Assembly (NCBI GenBank): GCA_021234155.1
Contig: JAJEKV010000005.1
Coordinates: 12,222,787 to 12,286,786 of the forward strand
Length of the DNA: 64,000 nt
DNA from: Isoetes taiwanensis
Taxonomy: Eukaryota > Streptophyta > Lycopodiopsida > Isoetales > Isoetaceae
Reading direction: 5' to 3'
Positions 11,371-22,690 of this stretch are shown here, one piece after another. The notes under the pieces were generated by a model. The model was not told the DNA's origin and searched no databases. It saw only the letters and a list, made by a program, of their open reading frames with translations. The position numbers and the translations under genes were made by a program. Every line of letters starts with the position of its first letter. The stretch's first letter is position 1.

Positions 11371-11639
11371 TCTTTGTGTTAACATGCATAATGAGTACTA
11401 TTGTTTTCTTTTTTGCATTGCTAATCAAATACCTTTCAATGAATACCTTCCAATGATATAAGGATTTCCTTCATTCATAATCCAATTCCTTCAATCCTTT
11501 GGGTTCTCGTTCTACTGATGCATGGCCTAAACTGAATGATACCAATAACTACTGTTAGTAGGAGTAAAGAAGACCATGTCCTTGCGACGATTTGGAGCGG
11601 TTGTTCATTAATTAGCCTTTGGTTATTTTAATGTTTCCT

Positions 11640-12530
11640 TATGGCACATACCGCTGTTAGTATGCAACAACATTACATGCTCTGTACAGTTTTTGTGAGA
11701 ACATAGGCCTGCGTGTTAATCTCCAAAAGACCAAGCTCTTGATAGTTCAATCTTTTTAGCATACTATTCCAACTTTGCACTATGATAGCCATGAAGTTGA
11801 AGTTGTAGATAACTACAAGTATCTTGGTGTAGAGTTCTGTAAGAACACACTTTGGGAACAGTGTATTACCAAGCATGTGACTGCTGGCTGGAGAGCACTT
11901 TATGCAATGCAAAATAGTTGTTTTCGAGCAGAGATTCATGATTGGTCACAGAAAGCCCACTTTGTTTCGGGCTTTGGTAGAACCTGTTCTACTGTATGGT
12001 TCTGAAGTATGGGGGCCTGCCATTAGTACTAATGCTTGGGAGAGTTTGGAACGGGTGCAAAAGTCCTTTCTCACTTACAGCCTAGGAGTTAAAACTACGG
12101 GGATGCAGTTAAACCTACTGTTTCTAAATGTGGGATGCAGTTACCTTTAGCCCAAGTTAAAACTGGTCATTATCATGCACATATAAATCCCACTTTGGCA
12201 CCAGGACCACAAGCTTATTTGCTTGCTTTTGTTCAGGAAAAAGCTTGTAGCTATTGCATCAATTCGCATAGGGTCGCGCAAGCTACGGATTGAGAAAGAT
12301 AGATGGGAGCGGCCACAATTGCCACGAGAAGCGAGATTACGTGCATGTTGTTTGTTATAGGTTATTGAAGACGAAAACCATACTCTGCTAAGATGTCCTG
12401 CTTCTGAGATGGCCAGGAATCGTTATTTGACTTTACGCTTCCACAACTTCTCAGAGCCCCATCTGTGCATGACTTAGCATTATAGATACTTGAGGTTCTA
12501 GATGAGCGTCTTCAATTATTGAGCCCTCAG
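11640..12530 (+). pseudogene. RTE-like LINE, C-terminal part of the reverse transcriptase ORF
   Basis: Broken frames read in order as the region after the catalytic core of an RTE-clade non-LTR retrotransposon: LRVNLQKTK, VVDNYKYLGVEF, AGWRALYAMQN, LFRALVEPVLLYGSEVWGP, SLERVQKSFL, and a His/Cys-type tail (IEDENHTLLRCP). The same protein family appears on the minus strand at 21.3-22.7 kb and on the plus strand at 53.2-53.9 kb. This copy lacks the 5' part and has several stops and frameshifts; the characteristic 3' end with its microsatellite tail is not visible here. Confidence 0.85.
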
Positions 12531-12770
12531 TAATCATCACCGCCTACTTATATTACCATCCTTTCCAGTTACCAAAAGCTCTAAAGTGCACATTCCAACA
12601 CAGAAGCTCAAACCCTTTTACCTTTGATCAGCTACTTGAACCGATGCTGGAAGGAGTAACATCAATTTAAAAAGAGTCTGATTCCATGATAAGAAACTCG
12701 AAAGCTGAAGATCCACTGGAGCTGTTATTCGCCATTTGATAAGATGATATGATTGGTTGTGCTGGGTTAC
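12531..12770. other. Short intergenic or intronic stretch
   Basis: Lies between the LINE remnant and the exon pair to its right. If those exons belong to a gene, this would be its intron or the point where the LINE cut it. Confidence 0.4.
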
Positions 12771-13036
12771 CTTAACTTTGATAAGTTCCTGATGCAAGTC
12801 CCTACACACCAAGCAAAGTTAAAAAAAAAAAAAAAAATAAAAAGAGAAATGTGGGCATAAGGAAAAACCTATCTGCCTTGGCTATCATATCGCTATAGCT
12901 GGTGATGTGGTTTGCTTCAGTTTCAGTTACAACATTGGGCAATATCCTTATTACGTCGTTCATGATTGATCTGCTTGGGGTCGTAGATAGATTGGCCGAC
13001 ACAAAAAATAAACCATCACCATAGTTGGCCCTAAAA
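12771..13036 (-). CDS. Two phase-matched exons of an unidentified gene
   Basis: On the minus strand an open exon (about 13036 down to 12869) ends in GCAGATAG followed by a GT donor. A 31-bp exon (12801-12771) follows a TGTGTAG acceptor and ends at another GT donor. Joined, AG plus G restores an Arg codon and the frame runs on as ADRDLHQELIKVK. The first exon reads as FVSANLSTTPSRSIMNDVIR, then a Thr/Glu-rich helix. I do not recognise the family. Matching phase and splice sites argue that these are real exons of a host gene, but the next exon downstream was not found and a LINE lies there, so the gene may be broken. The exact 5' limit is uncertain. Confidence 0.35.
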
Positions 13037-13899
13037 CTCTCAGCTAATTAAACCTGTGCCCAACTATTATCTCCACAATTATTTGCAGTGTAAACTATGC
13101 TCAATCTCGATTAATTGCTGGAAATCTTCAATAATTGCCAACAGGCCTCTAAAATTCATAGACAATGGTCCTCTGCAGGTGAATAGATTAAAGAAATCTC
13201 TTTAGACATTTTGTTAAGATCAAAGCTAAGCAGTACGAGAAATAGCAGTAGAATGCTAAGCAGTTTACGGCCTCAAGATACAGCAAAAAACCTCCGCAGA
13301 GCACAATAGTCATTTTGGCATGCAAGACATGCAAAGCATGCAATCCAGCAACCTTGAAAAGCTCTTGCAAACTCTGTTCACAATGACATTCAAGCAGATT
13401 GAAACTAGAAGCTCGATTTAATAGTTTTTTTGTGGCAGGCCATCCAAAAAAGATTATGTTGCCATCTTATTCTTGCAGAGCTAGAATGGTTGTTGTTGTA
13501 GAAGAAAGTTGAGCCTCCGAGGTTTTGCACACTCCAAAGTGCTGAAAGGCAAGCCGCACTCACGAAACATATCATTAAAGAAACAAAAAATGATGGAAGC
13601 TCAGCCAATTTCCTGGACGCAGATGGCTTTGCTTTGGAACAAAGCTATTGTACACCTATGTACATGCGAATCTGTTCTACAACAACGGGTCTTAAAAAGG
13701 ATGGAAACGAGCAGGGGTGTTGTGCTAAAGTAGCCGAATATGCGACATGTCATAAAAATTTCTAAAGAAGTGTTGCACACAAAAATAGCTGACGTGTTGC
13801 AATTATAGAGAAGAATCTTTGAATATTATGCAAAAAGCATCATCCTACAATATTTATATAGGTTAATATCCGTATAGGAAAAAGGGACCCATAAAACAT
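13037..13899. other. Unassigned; one further exon-like block on the minus strand
   Basis: Around 13265-13375 the minus strand is open and reads SLQELFKVAGLHALHVLHAK before a possible GT donor. It could be an upstream exon of the unidentified gene to the left. Other ORFs here look like chance frames. Confidence 0.3.
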
Positions 13900-15117
13900 T
13901 TATTAGTTTTTTCCAAGGGTGCGGTCTGTAGGTGATCTTCGATCTTGGTACAGTTTTGATTGCCCTTTGTCATCTCTTCCTTGCAGTTCTCGTAGGATCA
14001 AACCATCATCTGGGGAATATGCTCTGTAGGCCCTTTCCTGATGGGTTGATTTTTTGAGGCTAGGTTGATCTAGGAAGGATAGATTTTGTGCAGGCTGAGA
14101 TGTCTCAAATTGAAGCAGATTCATGGTCGGGATTTATACTGGGTAAGATTCATCTGAAGAGGTAAAATCCTGCAGTTTTATAAAGTATTATGGTTTACTC
14201 TTACCCTTTCTTGCTGGGGGGATAGGCAAAATGTGATTGAAAGAAAAATTAGGTACTTAGGCATGTTTGTGACTTCTTAGTTTATATGCAAGTAGATTGT
14301 TGGGATTGTTTTGAATTGAATAGCCGAGCTAGGGATATGTTCTAGGCAAAAAATCTACATATCTTTCACTGGGCCTTTGAGGGAGGAGCCTGGCAGTTGG
14401 CATATTCTTTGTCTAGCCAGCTTAGGTTGAATGCTTGCCCGAACAATGTAGCATTTGATTTGATTCAATACATAGATGGTTTATTTGTTTATAAGCTGAG
14501 AGACTAGCAGAATCCATAAAGCGATGGCAGCTTTTATGAGTAGAGTGGCAGGCTGCTCTTCTTACACTATTTTGTATTCTGGTAAGAGTATGCAGTGGCA
14601 GCTTGGTGGTATAGGTTGCCTTCTATTCTACTCCAAAAGTAATGTATAGGTAGAATTGGTGATGTGCTCTGATTAACAAGTTAGTTGTGCTAATATGTAT
14701 GAAGGATGTATGGGCTCCTTGATTGGATAACAGAAGTGGAAGACTCCCTCACGGGGTGACCCTTATCAGTGGAGATTGCCGAGCTAGGGGATACACAATA
14801 GCTTTTATATCTTGCACCAGGCTTAGGGGAGAAGTTTGGAGGCTACACTTGTTCTAAGTCTAGCCAGCTTTAGGCTTTTGTGACCCTCTTCAATGCAACA
14901 CTACACTATGCATTTTGAGAATCAGGTTTATTTATTGGTATCTATCTTATACTCTTTTGAATTGCTGCTACTCACCAGAATAAGTTTCAGTTCATGGAGG
15001 ATAAAGATGGTTATTCCTGTAGTAGTCTTCCTTGAAGATTGAAACATTGTACTCTGTACTTTTCATTATATAAAATACAAAGATTTATTTTTCTCCCCCC
15101 TCCAAAAAAAAAAAATC
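13900..15117 (+). mobile_element. LINE-like 3' fragment with poly(A) tail
   Basis: The right end, ATTGTACTCTGTACTTTTC followed by a T/A-rich stretch and a run of 12 A at 15103-15114, looks like the 3' end of an L1-type LINE or of a reverse-transcribed mRNA. Within the segment a block starting GCCGAGCTAGGG and ending near TCTAGCCAGCTT occurs twice (about 14320-14430 and 14775-14880), a diverged direct duplication. Short broken frames are weakly like the distal LINE ORF but no diagnostic motif survives. The left boundary is a guess. Confidence 0.35.
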
Positions 15118-15484
15118 CCTAATAAAAAACTAAATTTTCATTTAATTTATCTTACAATTTAATGCCACAATTTCAACTCCCGAGAGCAACAAAAACATAC
15201 AGGCTTCTCTTAAGCACGCTGCAGATGCCACAATAAGAAACACGATCTTCAGCCGCACATAGAACCATTGAACTAAAAAAAAAAAACCAATCAAATGGCT
15301 ATCATATTTTTCACCCGAAAATAATTTAACCCTGAGCCTAAAAATGATTGCAGAACTCTAATGGCAGGTGCCCAAGGTATCAATACAAGTAAAACAAGAA
15401 AAATTTGATGTTTTCTTGTGTGCGTAGAACCTAGACTTGAGACAATCCACAATAAAGTTGGTCAGGCCAAAAGCACTGCAATAT
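15118..15484. other. 3' flank of the kinase gene
   Basis: AT-rich, no ORF of note. It should contain the kinase 3' untranslated region on the minus strand; no clear poly(A) signal can be singled out. Confidence 0.4.
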
Positions 15485-17181
15485 TCATGTTCCTCGCTTG
15501 ATTCGCTTCCAAAAACCTACAATTGTATCGCAAAGGGCTACGTGAGGACGTTTTCTCTTTGGCTTTTGTCCTGCAGCCTCTGAAGAAATTTTGCACATAA
15601 ATTAAACATTGAAGCGTCAACAAAAAAAAAGAGCCTCACTTATCGCTTACCAGAACCCTTGAGCTGAAGAAGCGCGCCTAGGAAGGTGGCTCCACGCACA
15701 GCAAAGTTATAGTAGTCAATGCCCAGCTCTTTCATTGCGTTTTGAATATGATCAGCTTTTCCAATCAAGAGCTTTTCCTTGATAACCCACAATTGTTCAC
15801 AAATATCTTCAAAGGTAGGACGCTTCTCGGCATCCACCTCCCAACAGCCAACTATCAAGCTTTTTAAACTCTCAGGGATCTTCCTTTCCAAAGACTCCTG
15901 TTTCAACTTATCCCTTATTAACCCCACAGGTTCGTTTCCCATTCTGTATCTGTTTTCTAGTGTCCTTGTAGGAGTGCTTGTGAGGATTTGAGAGCACACT
16001 ACCCCAAAACTATACACATCCACTTTTCTTGAGTAGTTTGCGCTCCCTTTCAGCATCTCTGGAGCCATATACATTTTTGTGCCTCTATACTCTGTATGAG
16101 ATTGTATTGTATCGAAATTTGTCTTTGAAATACCAAAATCAGCAAGCTTTATTTGGAAACTATTATCCTTATTTATGTTTAACAAAATATTAGGAGGCTT
16201 CAGATCTCTATAAATTACATCTTTGGCATGCATACATTTCATTGCTTTCGCAATTTGCAATAGGATGTCAACTGACTGCAATGTAGTTACTTCATTTTTC
16301 CCGATGACTGTCTCCAGATTTGTCTCCATCAACTCTAGAACAAGGTGCCCTTTGTTGAATGTTTCGTTGCCTTCAATCTCTTCTGTCCGATAATGGCCTA
16401 ATATCTGCACGATGTGTGCCGAATCATCAGGGGTCATTTTTCTATACACATTAAGTTCATACTCAAAATCACTGCTATACTTGAACTCCTTTACAGCTAC
16501 AGAAATAGTATTGCACCATAAAAATTTGCGAACATCCCCAAAGCTGCCTTCCCCCAAATTAGACTGAAAAGATAGATCCTTGATGTCAATCGTTTGTAAA
16601 ACACCCTCTTCTAGCAATGATCTTAAACGATTATGAATTCTAAACATCAATGAATCAGAGGCCCTTCTTAAAGTTCTTGAAAACGCAAGTTTGTCTCGGT
16701 TAAAAGCCCATTCTAGACTTCCATGGAGAGCCTTGCAATCAAGCTCTACCTTAGACTTAATCTGATCTATCAGCTCTACTTTATCCACAGCCTTAGCAAA
16801 TTGTATCAAATCGGAGATTAATTGGTTAACCATTTGGGAGTATCTTCTTACATCATCAATAATTTCACGAAATTGTCCTAAACTGCCCAGAATTATAAAA
16901 ATCACACCTGGAGAGGTTTCATCTGCACAAAACGTAACGAATTCCATGCCCCTTTTCAAAACTCTGACGAGCTCTTCTCCGACGGGAGCTGCCATTCCTA
17001 TTTCCTCTCGAAATGGCCCAAGCCATTGTTGAGCATACTGTGCCACTGAATAAACCAAAGATCTGAAGACAAAGCACTGGTTTTCATAAATCAAGTTGCC
17101 CCTTTCTATAATTTGGATGATCTGGGACGGAAGAGCTACTAATATTGTAGCCCAATTGTAATCATCATCGCGGAATTCCAT
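15485..17181 (-). CDS. Protein kinase with helical N-terminal region, two exons
   Basis: Exon 1 is 17181-15651, a 71-bp intron (GTAAGC donor, CTTCAG acceptor) follows, and exon 2 is 15579-15485, giving 541 residues. Reading through the donor instead gives 513 residues, so the spliced form with a basic tail (KPKRKR...WKRIKR) is preferred. Residues 1-195 are mostly amphipathic helix, reminiscent of the helical bundles before MLKL-like or other plant cytoplasmic kinases, but I cannot name the domain. The kinase domain (about 202-470) is complete: glycine loop GEGSFG 210-215, VAVK Lys231, a likely helix-C Glu242, YRD 324-326 with Lys328 and Asn331, DFG 348-350, MAPE 372-375, DVYSFG 388-393 and Arg454. 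YRD in place of HRD is the one unusual key residue. All catalytic residues are present, so it should transfer phosphate to Ser/Thr (inferred). No transmembrane segment or signal peptide is evident. Confidence 0.88.
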
Positions 17182-17354
17182 CGCAAATTTCCTTTCGTTT
17201 GATAAAAGTCTATCGTGAACTTAGAACTTGTGCCCGGGCAGGGACGTGGAAATTGGTGAAAATCTAACAATGAACACAATAAAATAAATTTATCCTGGCG
17301 GCAGGCCAACGCTAACCTTTCTCTTAATGACGCTAGAACAGTGTGTGTGATATA
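17182..17354. other. 5' flank of the kinase gene
   Basis: Upstream region of the minus-strand kinase gene. It should hold the 5' untranslated region and core promoter; I see no convincing TATA box at a fitting distance. Confidence 0.35.
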
Positions 17355-17400
17355 GACCCCATAGGCCGATTGGCCTCCGCGGACGATAAAAGAACCTTCT
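17355..17400 (+). repeat. Terminal scrap of the RTE-like LINE 3' end
   Basis: The last 45 bp of the family's 3' end (CCCATAGGCC, ATTGGCCTCCG, GGACGATAAAA), followed by a TTC-rich tail. Compare 53920-53969, 21291-21345 (minus) and 35338-35475. Confidence 0.75.
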
Positions 17401-17491
17401 TTCCTTCCTCCTCTAAAATTAAGGAGTTAAACTCATTGAGGATTTTTTGTTTTTTTCTTTATTTGAGAAAAAGGAAGGATTATATTAATCA

Positions 17492-18140
17492 CTAGTAAAC
17501 GTGTGCCCGGCGTTGTCGGGCTAATGTCCTAGCATATACTTTTACTCGGCCCTTAATGTTCATATTGTGTGCAACTTCCGTCAGCAGCATCTTGATATTT
17601 GCAAGAAATTTGCTTCATCCTTAGATGTAGTTAAGTACATTAACAAAAAATAAGTACAGAAATATAAAACACGAAATTTTGTCTTAGTTCATTGACGTAG
17701 TTTAGTTCATAATGGAACTCTAAATACGCGTCTCCACATGGTGCACATAACCAAGGGCCTAATGTTGTACTTTGTTGGATGCTCTCGTGATATATTCACT
17801 TCACCTACAGACAACATCTTAGCTGAGGTAAAAGTGAAATGCACGTGTGATTTATTGATTCCAACTGCCCACGATGCTCACGACTATCAAGCACGTGAGA
17901 CAACTCATCCCGAAGGTAGGCTTATATAATGAAAACATGTGCTCGGCATTGCCACGCTAATGTAGACAACTTCCTAGTACACGCACAGGTTGATGTTTGG
18001 AAGAGTTGACATGATTTACTTTTCTAATTATTTGTTGTTGTTATCAACGTATTAAATTTGCGTTTAAAAGACATGTTTTAGCAGATAAAACAATGCACAG
18101 CAAATGTGTGCACGACATTGTCAGGTGTTGATTGGGCACT
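17492..18140 (-). mobile_element. Helitron 3' end and two related, older ends
   Basis: Read on the minus strand, the end is a hairpin GCCCGAC-AAC-GCCGGGC, then ACACGTTTA, then CTAG at 17495-17492, followed by T: the 3' terminus of a Helitron, a rolling-circle transposon that inserts between A and T. The same terminus, with near-identical hairpin and spacer, occurs on the plus strand at 44718-44746. Two more degenerate versions (hairpin-like GTGCTCGGC...GCTAATGT at about 17943-17970 and GTGCACGAC...TTG at about 18108-18135) lie further right, suggesting nested or tandem ends. No Rep/helicase coding is visible, and the 5' (TC) end was not found, so the right limit is arbitrary. Confidence 0.7.
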
Positions 18141-18359
18141 CATCAAGCTAGATGTAGGGGGTTTTAAAGTATGGTTTGAATATCATCAAAATGGCATATA
18201 AGCACATCCTTTTCTTATGTGCACTTATGTGCGGCAACAATAAATTAAACAAATGGTTGCATCTATATATATATACAAGAAAATTAATACGTCCTACGAC
18301 GCATTGTTCCAGTTTTAGTATGTTCTTACGGTGTAAGGCCCTATAGTGCTCTAAATAAC
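18141..18359. other. Intergenic, nothing recognised
   Basis: Low-complexity AT-rich DNA, including a short (TA) run near 18266. No gene or repeat signature is seen. Confidence 0.4.
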
Positions 18360-18900
18360 CAACGATTCTACTGAGATTCTCTTAGGTTCTCCTAGATTCT
18401 CTTAGAATTTTCTATTTTGATTGAGGTGCTTACCCATGAGCATTTAAAACCTTCTAAAATAATCTATTTTGGATCTATGCAATATTTTTAAAACATTTTC
18501 TATTTTTAGACTGAGGCGCTTGCCCTGAGCATCTAGAATATTTTCTTTTTTCAAGATTTATATTGTACACCTTTATTATGAAACATTTTAGAACATTCTA
18601 TTGTCGCTCTTTGCAAAATCTTAAAAAAACTCTAAGATTTCATCAAGATTTTCTTAGATTCCCTTAGATATTATGAAGATTCCCTTAGATTCAATTAGAT
18701 TTTAAGAGATTCCATTAGACTTGTATATTTTCCTAGATTCTCTTACAATTTATGAGATTTCCTTATATTCCCTTTAATTCTCTTGGATTCCCTTACATTC
18801 TAGAAATTTCTAGAACATTTTAGAACTTTCTGGAACATTTTGAAACTTTCAAAACATCCTAGAATATTATAGTCTATTTTATCCTAATTACAACATTACC
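18360..18900. repeat. Degenerate array of TTAGATTC-like and ATTCTA-like short words
   Basis: Dozens of variants of CTTAGATTCTC, CCTTAGATTC and TAGAACATTTT alternate with no fixed period. The block is almost free of longer ORFs and looks like an old minisatellite expansion. Confidence 0.55.
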
Positions 18901-18937
18901 CTTAAGTATATTTGAAACATAATTTTTTCATAGAATT

Positions 18938-19004
18938 GATGCTTGGTCTAGTGGTTAGAGTGGGGGGTTTGGGGGGTTGAGGACCAGGGTTCGAATCCCC
19001 CCAA
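18938..19004 (+). repeat. tRNA-like sequence with A and B boxes (SINE head)
   Basis: TGGTCTAGTGGTTAGAG resembles a polymerase III A box in its tRNA context, and GGGTTCGAATCCCC, 47 bp on, is a perfect B box. The distance fits a tRNA of the Gln/Glu/Asp type, but the acceptor stem does not pair and the anticodon arm is G-rich and irregular, so a SINE head or tRNA pseudogene is far likelier than a working tRNA gene. Confidence 0.6.
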
Positions 19005-19039
19005 TAATATAAAGAATTTTAGAAGCCTTTCCTTAAGGA

Positions 19040-19325
19040 ATGAGCATCCAATATGAGCCTTAGGATCTTAGACTCGATCAACGATCAAGATCTCACCATA
19101 TAAAAGCAATATGAGCCGTAGGATCTATTACATATAATTCCTAAAGCCACGTGGACCGTAGGATGTGTCTCCAAGCCACGTGAGCCATCGGATCTTGGAC
19201 CGACGGTCAGGATCAGATCAATCTGGACCGTAGGACCATGGTACACATATTATATATATGTAAACTCCCAGGCCATCTGGGCCGTAGGATACGTCCCAAA
19301 TCCACGTGAGCTGTCGGATCTCGAA
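19040..19325. repeat. Array of seven CACGTG/GAGCCGTAGGATC-type motifs
   Basis: Variants of ATGAGCCGTAGGATC or CACGTGGACCGTAGGAT recur at about 19046, 19109, 19147, 19178, 19224, 19276 and 19304, with spacing of 30-65 bp. Three copies carry a CACGTG palindrome. Such CCGT-GGATC words are common in plant transposon termini and LTRs; here they follow the tRNA-like head and may be the body of the same SINE. Confidence 0.6.
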
Positions 19326-19959
19326 CGGACGGCCGGATAAGCGCGAAACATAAGAACATCAGATATATTTTTTTTTTGAAGAACTGGGTCATCAATATAT
19401 TAAAAGAATGGTAATGTTACAAAGCAATTGAGGAGGAAGGAGAACTGCCCCAAAGAGACAGCGATACCTCGACACTCCACAACAAACTCACAAAAAAAAG
19501 GCATGCACAAAGGCATGCGATTTTTAAAAAACTATAAACTTGAATCTGCAACATATAAACCTGAATCTATATTTACTCACCAATTTTTGTTTCGGTTCGT
19601 CTCTTGAATTTCAATGAGATAGGCCACACAACATATCCCCTCATGCAATGCCCATAAAACATTAAGATGTTGCCCTCAACGAATTTCCAACCAATGTGGA
19701 CTTGTTCAATTTAATGACCTTGTGCCTTGGACCAATAGATTTTGCTCTCAATCTGAATCATGGGCCTTGACCATATTACCTTACTATTAGCTTTCTCTTT
19801 ATTTTGTGATTTTCTCCCGTTGGAAGTATTAAGGCTAGCCAGCAATTTCCCCCCTTCTATATCACCAAAGTGACATTTCATATCAAGATTTTAACCTACT
19901 CAAAATGCTCAGGTTTTTAGAGCTTTACCTAGAAATAAGGATGGTTCTTTATTGAAGCT
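19326..19959. other. Intergenic, nothing recognised
   Basis: Includes a run of T near 19369 and otherwise short motif-less ORFs. Confidence 0.4.
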
Positions 19960-20125
19960 TCTCGTTAGTGAACTTTTAACTGCAAAAACCCTCAGACACA
20001 ATTTAAAGAACAACTCATGTACAACCAAGACAGACAGAGGACCGACAGAGGACCGACCGACGTGCAAATTATCGCAATTCTCACAAAGGTTTTTTATATC
20101 AAATAATTTAAAGTTCATTTTCAGA
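19960..20125. repeat. Dispersed repeat, copy 1 of 3
   Basis: A block with TTTTAACTGCAAAAA near its start and ATCAAATAATTTAAAGTTC near its end recurs at 25120-25280 and 25525-25670 in the same orientation. The copies differ by small indels. In this copy the short phrase GACAGAGGACCGACAGAGGACC is an internal duplication. Confidence 0.7.
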
Positions 20126-21290
20126 AGGAAATAATCTAATTGTAATTCTTATTGTCCTTCACATAAAAACGCATATGAATTTGCGTTTTAATACAATAGA
20201 AGATCTGGTGCAGACTAAACATTGTGCAAAAAAGAACTTCTTAAGTGGTGGTATATTTTGCAAAGAATGCCAGTCCATTCAGTAGGTAAGAGCTGCACGA
20301 TGCAAATATCACACAAAGTATATGCACAAAGTATAGTATCCTGCACATTAGGATAAAACACCAATACATGATGAATACCTAAGATGCTCAATTTTGCTTA
20401 AGATAAAATGCTACCATTTCAAGGTGTTCTTGTAAGGTTTTGCAGCGTTAGCTCAATACAAAAAAAGTTAAAAGATCCCTGAACCGTTGAAGAAGAAATG
20501 CCTCTATTTGCAGTTTGTTGCTCCACAAAATTTGAGAAAGACACATGTAAAACAAATTTCTAGTGCATGGCACAGCCAGAAGAACTGGGGACATTAGTGG
20601 GCAAATTATTGGACGTAGATTATAATCACCATACCATGTAACACATATGTTTAGTACCTTTAAAGCAACGGCTTTGTCCTTGGTGCTTGTTCCAAAAATT
20701 GGGCCAGAGCTTGTCAGATGGAAACAAAAAAGCATCAGTTAGGAATGCTTCAATCATACCAAATTCAACAACAATTGATAAAAGAAAAAGCATGTTTACT
20801 GGGACAATTTAGTCCTTATCAGAAAAGAAATATTGGAGGACTGTTGCAGAAGATGAAATGTCTACAAAGATAAAGAAACGGGTCTTGGAAACTTGCATAT
20901 TATTATATGTTGTTTTGCACGTGCTGGTGGGAGTCTGAAACCTGACATTCAACATGAAGAAATATCATTTAGAAACAAACATTACTATCACTATAAGACA
21001 GGAACGAAACATTAGATTAACATTTGCAGAAACTCCATTGGTAGTCTAAGGCCACCATAGAGAACATGCTTAAAATTATCAATGCTCTAAAATTTCGTGC
21101 TCCGTGTCCATAACTTGCCAATGTGTAGTTATCAGATTAGAACAGATGTATAGTTATTAGCTTAGAACGTATGTGGTAGTTGCAGTAACAAAGAATTTCA
21201 TGACAAAAATATGTGCACAGAAAAACATGCTTGATCTTTTTATCGGAACAGAAAATTGGATGACTGTTGCAGAAAATGAAACATCTACAA
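20126..21290. other. Intergenic; local duplicated block
   Basis: No supportable gene. A block around GGACTGTTGCAGAAGATGAAA (20838) recurs in diverged form at 21250, just left of the LINE insertion point, so the LINE landed in or beside a locally duplicated stretch. A minus-strand open stretch near 20655-20720 ends at a possible splice donor but is not identifiable. Confidence 0.45.
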
Positions 21291-22690
21291 ATAGAATAGA
21301 ATAGAATATGATTTTATCGTCCACGGAGACCACAAAGAGAGAGCAGCAGGCGTATTACTACCAGGATTAAAAACCCCTCACTTCGGCAAGGGTTTCGGGG
21401 AAAACCTTAGTAGCAATAAGGATGTCGACATACCGCACGCGCTTATATACATAATCACAAGTACAACCGGTTAATGTCCCCGGGGGGCATAACCGAGTCC
21501 GCTTATCCATTACCTCCCTCGAGGTACGATCCCAACAAGCCTACAGAGGCCGTGGCTCTCGAGCTCATGCAAGGCCTCGATGGGGCACAACTAACCGAGC
21601 ATACCGGCCCGATATGCTCAGATTCAGACAGTGCCCTCAGGAGGGCGGACTTTCATCCTCAATGGCGCTGTGACAAAGATTGACGGACTCTGCCCTCACG
21701 CCGCTCCCAATCCATCTCCCCTGCCTCAATGCGGAGGTGGTGTGCACCTGCGCGAATGGAAGCAATCACCCCGCGCTTTTCATGGGTAGATGGGTGCACG
21801 TGGTAGTGGTGTGGGCCCCTCGTGAGCATGGGATTAACCTCGCCGCCGATAATTTGCCACCTTGACATGTGACAGGCCTCCAGATCCCAAAGCTTTGGCC
21901 ATGAAGCAAGCATCCAAGTATCTTTCAAGGCAGGCCAAGCTTCTTCGGTGTGTGACCACCGTCCACATCTCAGTGTGCTCGCACATTCCATAGCGAACCA
22001 CCGGGCTTAATGCTTGTCTTTCCAAAGAAGCTTTGAGTCGCCAAGGGCCCATCGCCATTGCCAAAGCAAGGTTGGGCAGCGGCTTCATCCATAGCCACCA
22101 CCTTCCTCGGAAGTAAATAATGTGACGCCCAAATGACCTCCAGAATGGAAGGAAGCCTCGCCTCGAGCAAGATCCGATATGGGGACCGTGGATTTCACCC
22201 AAAGGTTTCGGGCCAAGAAGGCCTTCGCACTGCCTAGATCGCTCCAAGTGGTGAGGGATATCACCGCCCCCACACTTCGCCCCATAGAGGAGGACCGGTT
22301 CAACCAAGGCCCTCAACAAGTGTGCCTCGTGACCCCATGCATACTAGGCCTTTGTGATCGTTGTTTTGCATTGCATACGGCTTTCCAACGCAAAGGACCA
22401 TTAACCCGATGGATGCATCCCGCTGTGTGGTAGTAGAAAACTCAATGCCCAAATACTTATAAGATCCGAGCCACCTCCACTACCCCGCCCGGTAAGTGAA
22501 TGAGGGAAGGCATGGGTGCCGGATGATGGGACCAAAGAAGACCCTTGTCTTGGGCAAGTTAACTCTCATGTCGCGAATTGGCGTAAAGTGTCCAAAGCAT
22601 CCGTGTGGCGCATGTCCTCCTGGGTATATGCGAGGTGTCAACATCATCACCAAAAAATTTTAAAGACTTGCCTACCATATGCTAATTTAA
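21291..22690 (-). pseudogene. RTE-like LINE, 5'-truncated, with complete 3' end
   Basis: Minus-strand fragments read as the distal RT region: VKVNLPKTRV, SYKYLGIEFS, YAMQN, LRALVEPVLLYGA, VNPMLTRGPH, EKRGVIASIRAGAHHLRIE, as in the copies at 11.6 and 53.2 kb. The frame is broken repeatedly. The 3' end, from CTAAGGTTTTCCCCGAAACC through CTCCGTGGACGATAAAA to a (TATTC)n tail at 21307-21291, is well kept. RTE-clade LINEs typically end in short tandem repeats instead of poly(A), which fits. GC content is well above the neighbourhood. Confidence 0.88.

Noticed and set aside
18938-19004. A functional tRNA gene
   Set aside because: B box is perfect, but the acceptor stem does not pair and the anticodon arm is irregular.
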